In this document: positions 60,621-64,000 of the stretch, one piece after another
How the letters are laid out: the number at the start of each line of letters is the position of its first letter
Position numbering within the stretch: the stretch's first letter is position 1
Source of the DNA: Tulasnella sp. 424
Lineage: Eukaryota > Basidiomycota > Agaricomycetes > Cantharellales > Tulasnellaceae
Length of the DNA: 64,000 nt
Assembly: GCA_019633425.1 (NCBI GenBank)
Contig: WSUB01000014.1
Coordinates: forward strand, 310,001 to 374,000
Reading direction: 5' to 3'
Translations under genes and position numbers: made by a program
Notes under the pieces: generated by a model
Database searches by the model: none
What the model was told of the DNA's origin: nothing
Seen by the model: only the letters and a program-made list of their open reading frames with translations

Positions 60621-63600
60621 ATGTGGCCTCAAAAACGAGCACACGCTTTGCAACCACTCGTTGACCGCGCCTCGCCAGAAGACCAGTCAAGCATGTCACA
60701 CTGTCTACCTAAGAGGCGAAATGCTCTCGATGCGACCTTGTCAAAGCTCGATGCGAAGGAGAAGTCCTTGGGATCCCCGACAAATGCCAGAGCCCAACCT
60801 GGTACTCCAACGACACCAGCAATACGGGCTTCCCAGCCTACGCTGAGCCCAGAAGATACGTTCAAATTGGGAGACTACACTGTCTCTGTAGATGCATTTA
60901 TCGCATATGGTGAGTGTTGTAACGAAATGAAAAATCAGTGCGCGCGCACGGTCCCCACTTACCTCGACTCCGCTAGGCTTGAAGCTGGAGACCAACTATG
61001 TTGAAAGCTACCAAGTCACAATATGGAGCTCTTCGGGGAAAGACTACGAAGGAAAAAAGACGTGCACCCTCAGGAAGATTCCTTTGGCCTCCGCTGCGCT
61101 GAAGAAGGCTTGCGAGGACGAGAAACATATTCTGGTATGCTCGGTGGTTTTTAGCCCGTGGAATGGGAGGTAATATGGCATTCACACAATATCTTAGACG
61201 AGATTGGCAGAAAGCGAGCACCCCAACGTCATCCATCTTCTCGACTGCGCCTTCTCGGACCGTTCCACGCCAAACAATCCGCCATGTTGGGATATATTCT
61301 ACCTCTTCGCAGACCTCGAGGTTAGTAACCTCTCCAGAATAGTTGCGGATCACCGGAGAAACCGCACGATGATCGCAGAGGAAGAAATTATTCGAATTGC
61401 CATCGACCTTGTCGATACGCTCGCCTTCCTACATGCCTCCACACCTCCGTTACTGCATAGAAATATTCGTCCGAGCAGTATTATCAGAACAAGTTTTGGC
61501 GCTTTCAAACTTTCCAGCTTTTTGAGCGCTGCCTTTCCCATGGCCCCGAACTCCTCATGGGAGGTCGATCAACTTTTGAAGCTGGACATGGGGTGCTACA
61601 CAGACCCTAAATACCGGTCTCCAGAAATGACCGAGAGGCACGACTACAGGAGAAGGGACGTGATTTCATGCACGGCTGAGTCAGGTACGATGGATCTATC
61701 GGCCTGTGCACCATCCGCCCGTCTAACCGTCTTTATCCCTCTATAGATGTATGGTGCATAGGTATCCTGCTTTACATCATGTGTCACCAGCGACACCCAT
61801 TTGAGGGGAAAAGCTGTGGGAATATTTTGGAAGCCAGTCTACCGCAACGCGATCGGAGACCATACCCTCGGGTGGAACACCTCGTTGGCAAGGATCCTCG
61901 ACAAACATTCTGAGGTCCAAATCTGACCTTCCCTTCTAGATTTAATATTCAAAAAGGATCCCATGGCCAGACCTACGGCTCAGGAGCTCCAGACTTCCCT
62001 GCGCCAGGCTCTAGAAATACCGCCATTTTTGTACAAGGTATGCAGATAATGGATCGGTCTGTATAACTTGGTGGCCCTCTAACCTCTCTTCAGGCCCCGC
62101 CCTTGGTTTTTTCTCCGGAGACGAAAGAGCTACTCACAATGCCGCGACAGTCTTATAAATTGGCGGATCACATTGGAAAGGAAACGCCGTTCTGGGACCC
62201 TTCCCAGCTACAGCCTCTACCAACTTCCGGCGGTCCAACCACAGGTTTAGGCGAGGGAAGTACCTCATCGCGAGATCAAACCTATACCAACCACCAAGGG
62301 AAAGACGGTACACTTGAACTGGATGTCAATGCTCCTTCCCTTCTGCCTCCACCGTCGTACCGTCACAGCCGAAGCAAGTCTGCGTCACCTCGTCTTCCCG
62401 TCGCGGGGTTGAATCGGGTCGAATTTTCCGATGGCAAAGACGGCCTGATCAACATTCCTTCCATTTCTATCTCCCCGTCTGATGAAGCATTTCTATCCGC
62501 CGAGGTCCCTAATCCATTGCACTCAGCCCTCTTTGTGCCTGTGGGGTACACACCAGGACCTGATCAGCTCCGCCCTTTGCAATCGCCGCAGCTACGCCTT
62601 GAACGCTCACAAAGCAGCCGAAGGACGAACCGTTCTCACTCGGATGGGTCACGGCCGCGACCGAACCTTACCTTACAGGTGTTAGAGGAGAATTCGACGT
62701 CCGCGCCTAGACGGCCGGCGAACCTATCCTCGACGTTCAATTCGGAGGATGCTTTGGAGGATGCTGGCTCCAGAGCCGAGGTGAGTGAATGGCAGAATGA
62801 ATCAAACCGCGCTTTACACTCGGAAAACCGACATCTGGATGAAAATCTGGCCGGGTTTCAGGTGAAAACAAGTAGCATAAATGGCGGCGAAGATCAGGAA
62901 CCGGTCGATCAAGAGGGAACAACATCTCCTGACGATGATATTGGCCATCTGGTTACCATCACATCCCTAGAGGCGGTCTTCGTCAATGGCCGCTTCAGCG
63001 ATATTTTCGAAGGCATTCACAAGACAATGGGCAGGGTTGCCCTCAAGCGACCAAGGATTGGGGGAACAGGTGATGAGAAAGATATTATTCGGGTAAGTTA
63101 TTTCTCGTCCATGTCGGTTCCTAGGAGAATAACCCGTCTACTCGAAGAGGTTTGAAAGGGAAGGAGCCACTTGGCGCAGACTCGATCATCCACATATATT
63201 GAAGTTCCTCGGCACATTCAAGAGCGAAAAGCATATTTACTTTGTCAGCCCCTTTATCAGGAATGGGACCTTATTGGAGTATGTCAAAGAGCACCACGAG
63301 GTCAATCGTGTCAAACTGGTAAGCCTTCGAGCCGATGTAACCTCCATCCGCGCTTCTGACCGGGTGTATCGCAGTTGTGCGAGACCGCCGACGCTATCCA
63401 CTACTTGCACCTAAACAAAGTCGTGCATGGAGACATCAAAGCAAGCAACATCCTTATTAGCGATGAATACCGTGTTCTGCTTTGCGACTTTGGTCTGACA
63501 AAGGTCCTGCATTCCAAAACATCTACCGTAATGAAGCGCGCTGGGACTATCCGATGGCAGAGCCCAGAATTGTGGGACGATGCCGCGAAGACATTCAAAT

Positions 63601-63917
63601 CAGACGTGTACGCATTTTCGATGACTATTGTAGAGGTGGGTAACTCTACGCTACTATTCTCGTGCTCGCATCCCAAATCTAGTTGATAGGTCATTACCGG
63701 GGCTCCGCCTTTCTCCCACCTAACCAACGATATGGCCATCCTAATGGCTGTATATGGCAGACAAGAACGGCCTCAGAAGACTCCTACAGAATTCAATGGC
63801 GTATCGTATGAGAATGCTTGGGCGGTGGCTGAAGCTTGCTGGAAGACAAAACCAGCCGAAAGGATCCGAATTTCGGAGGCGTTCCGCCGGCTACGGAAGG
63901 ATCCTTCGCTTGTATAA
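60621..63917 (+). CDS. Tandem-kinase protein: NAK-type pseudokinase + TKL-type kinase
   Basis: Predicted 943 aa on nine exons: 60621-60909, 60977-61134, 61198-61684, 61747-61887, 61940-62037, 62094-63092, 63148-63318, 63375-63635 and 63690-63917. All phases agree. Domain 1 (about 85-390) resembles AAK1/Ark-Prk kinases: GDYTVSVDAFIAYG, HPNVIHLLDCAF, RSPEM, DVWCIGILLY. It has no glycine loop, TLRK for the A-x-K Lys site, HRN for HRD (about 235) and SSF for DFG, so it is probably inactive. A linker of about 275 residues, Ser/Pro-rich, lies in one exon with no stop. Domain 2 (about 665-940) has VALK, HGDIKASN, DFG and SPEL, so it is probably active and TKL-like. The fourth intron is GC-AG (61888-61939). 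No membrane segment. Confidence 0.85.
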
Positions 63918-64000
63918 GTCGATATGGTTGCATTTTATCCGAATCAATGATTGCTTTCCCTTTCCCGCGGAGTCGTGCCGGGTTGGCTCCGGGGACGTCA

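Noticed and set aside
60621..63917. Two separate neighbouring kinase genes instead of one fusion
   Set aside because: No stop codon, promoter-like gap or good new start lies between the domains, and the intron joins are in phase throughout. Kept as the main alternative to test.

Overview
The window is fungal nuclear DNA from a filamentous basidiomycete, most likely an agaricomycete. Genes are dense on both strands and are cut by many introns of about 45-70 bp with GT(A/G)AGT donors and YAG acceptors. The protein families fit this placement: multi-exon E-class P450s, a CBM1 protein, H-type lectins, atypical G-alpha subunits, Cu-only superoxide dismutases, and a C-terminal TKL-type kinase with an HGD motif. 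No rRNA, tRNA, CRISPR array or intact transposon was recognised. Most gene models were spliced by hand by matching intron phase and family motifs, so exon ends are predictions.

Layout. (1) 1-7.2 kb: a tandem segmental duplication. Each copy carries a P450 (+) and a convergent VOC/glyoxalase-fold gene (-). Both P450s are open; the VOC gene is decayed in copy A and open in copy B. The 99-N gap in copy B is flanked by the same 78 bp on both sides and looks like an assembly artefact. (2) 7.5-22 kb: mainly secreted or lectin-type genes, including two Cu-only SODs, a dead 3' fragment of the second SOD, two tandem three-domain H-type lectins, a coiled-coil protein and a CBM1 protein. A roughly 510-bp dispersed repeat lies here in two copies. 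(3) 23-24.3 kb: splicing factor CWC24. (4) 25.6-40.7 kb: a doubled block made of a TRP/flavin-carrier-like membrane protein, a Mug135-like coiled-coil protein and an atypical G-alpha subunit. The second TRP copy is a pseudogene and the first Mug135-like copy has lost its 5' exon; both G-alpha genes are open. (5) 43-58.6 kb: housekeeping genes: uS2 (RPS0), a Zn2Cys6 transcription factor, SCOT (OXCT), a 3-ketoacyl-CoA thiolase, APC/C subunit CDC23, SMC5/6 subunit NSE4 and an MCT-like MFS transporter. (6) 60.6-63.9 kb: one 943-residue protein joining a degenerate NAK-type kinase domain to an apparently active TKL-type kinase domain.

Functional links. SCOT makes acetoacetyl-CoA and the neighbouring thiolase class cleaves such substrates, so the pair could form a ketone-body or beta-oxidation module. 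CDC23 and NSE4, and uS2 and the transcription factor, are divergent pairs sharing short promoters. The strongest candidates for something undescribed are the pseudokinase-kinase fusion and the Zn2Cys6 gene, whose zinc cluster is spread over exons of 12, 18 and 5 nt.
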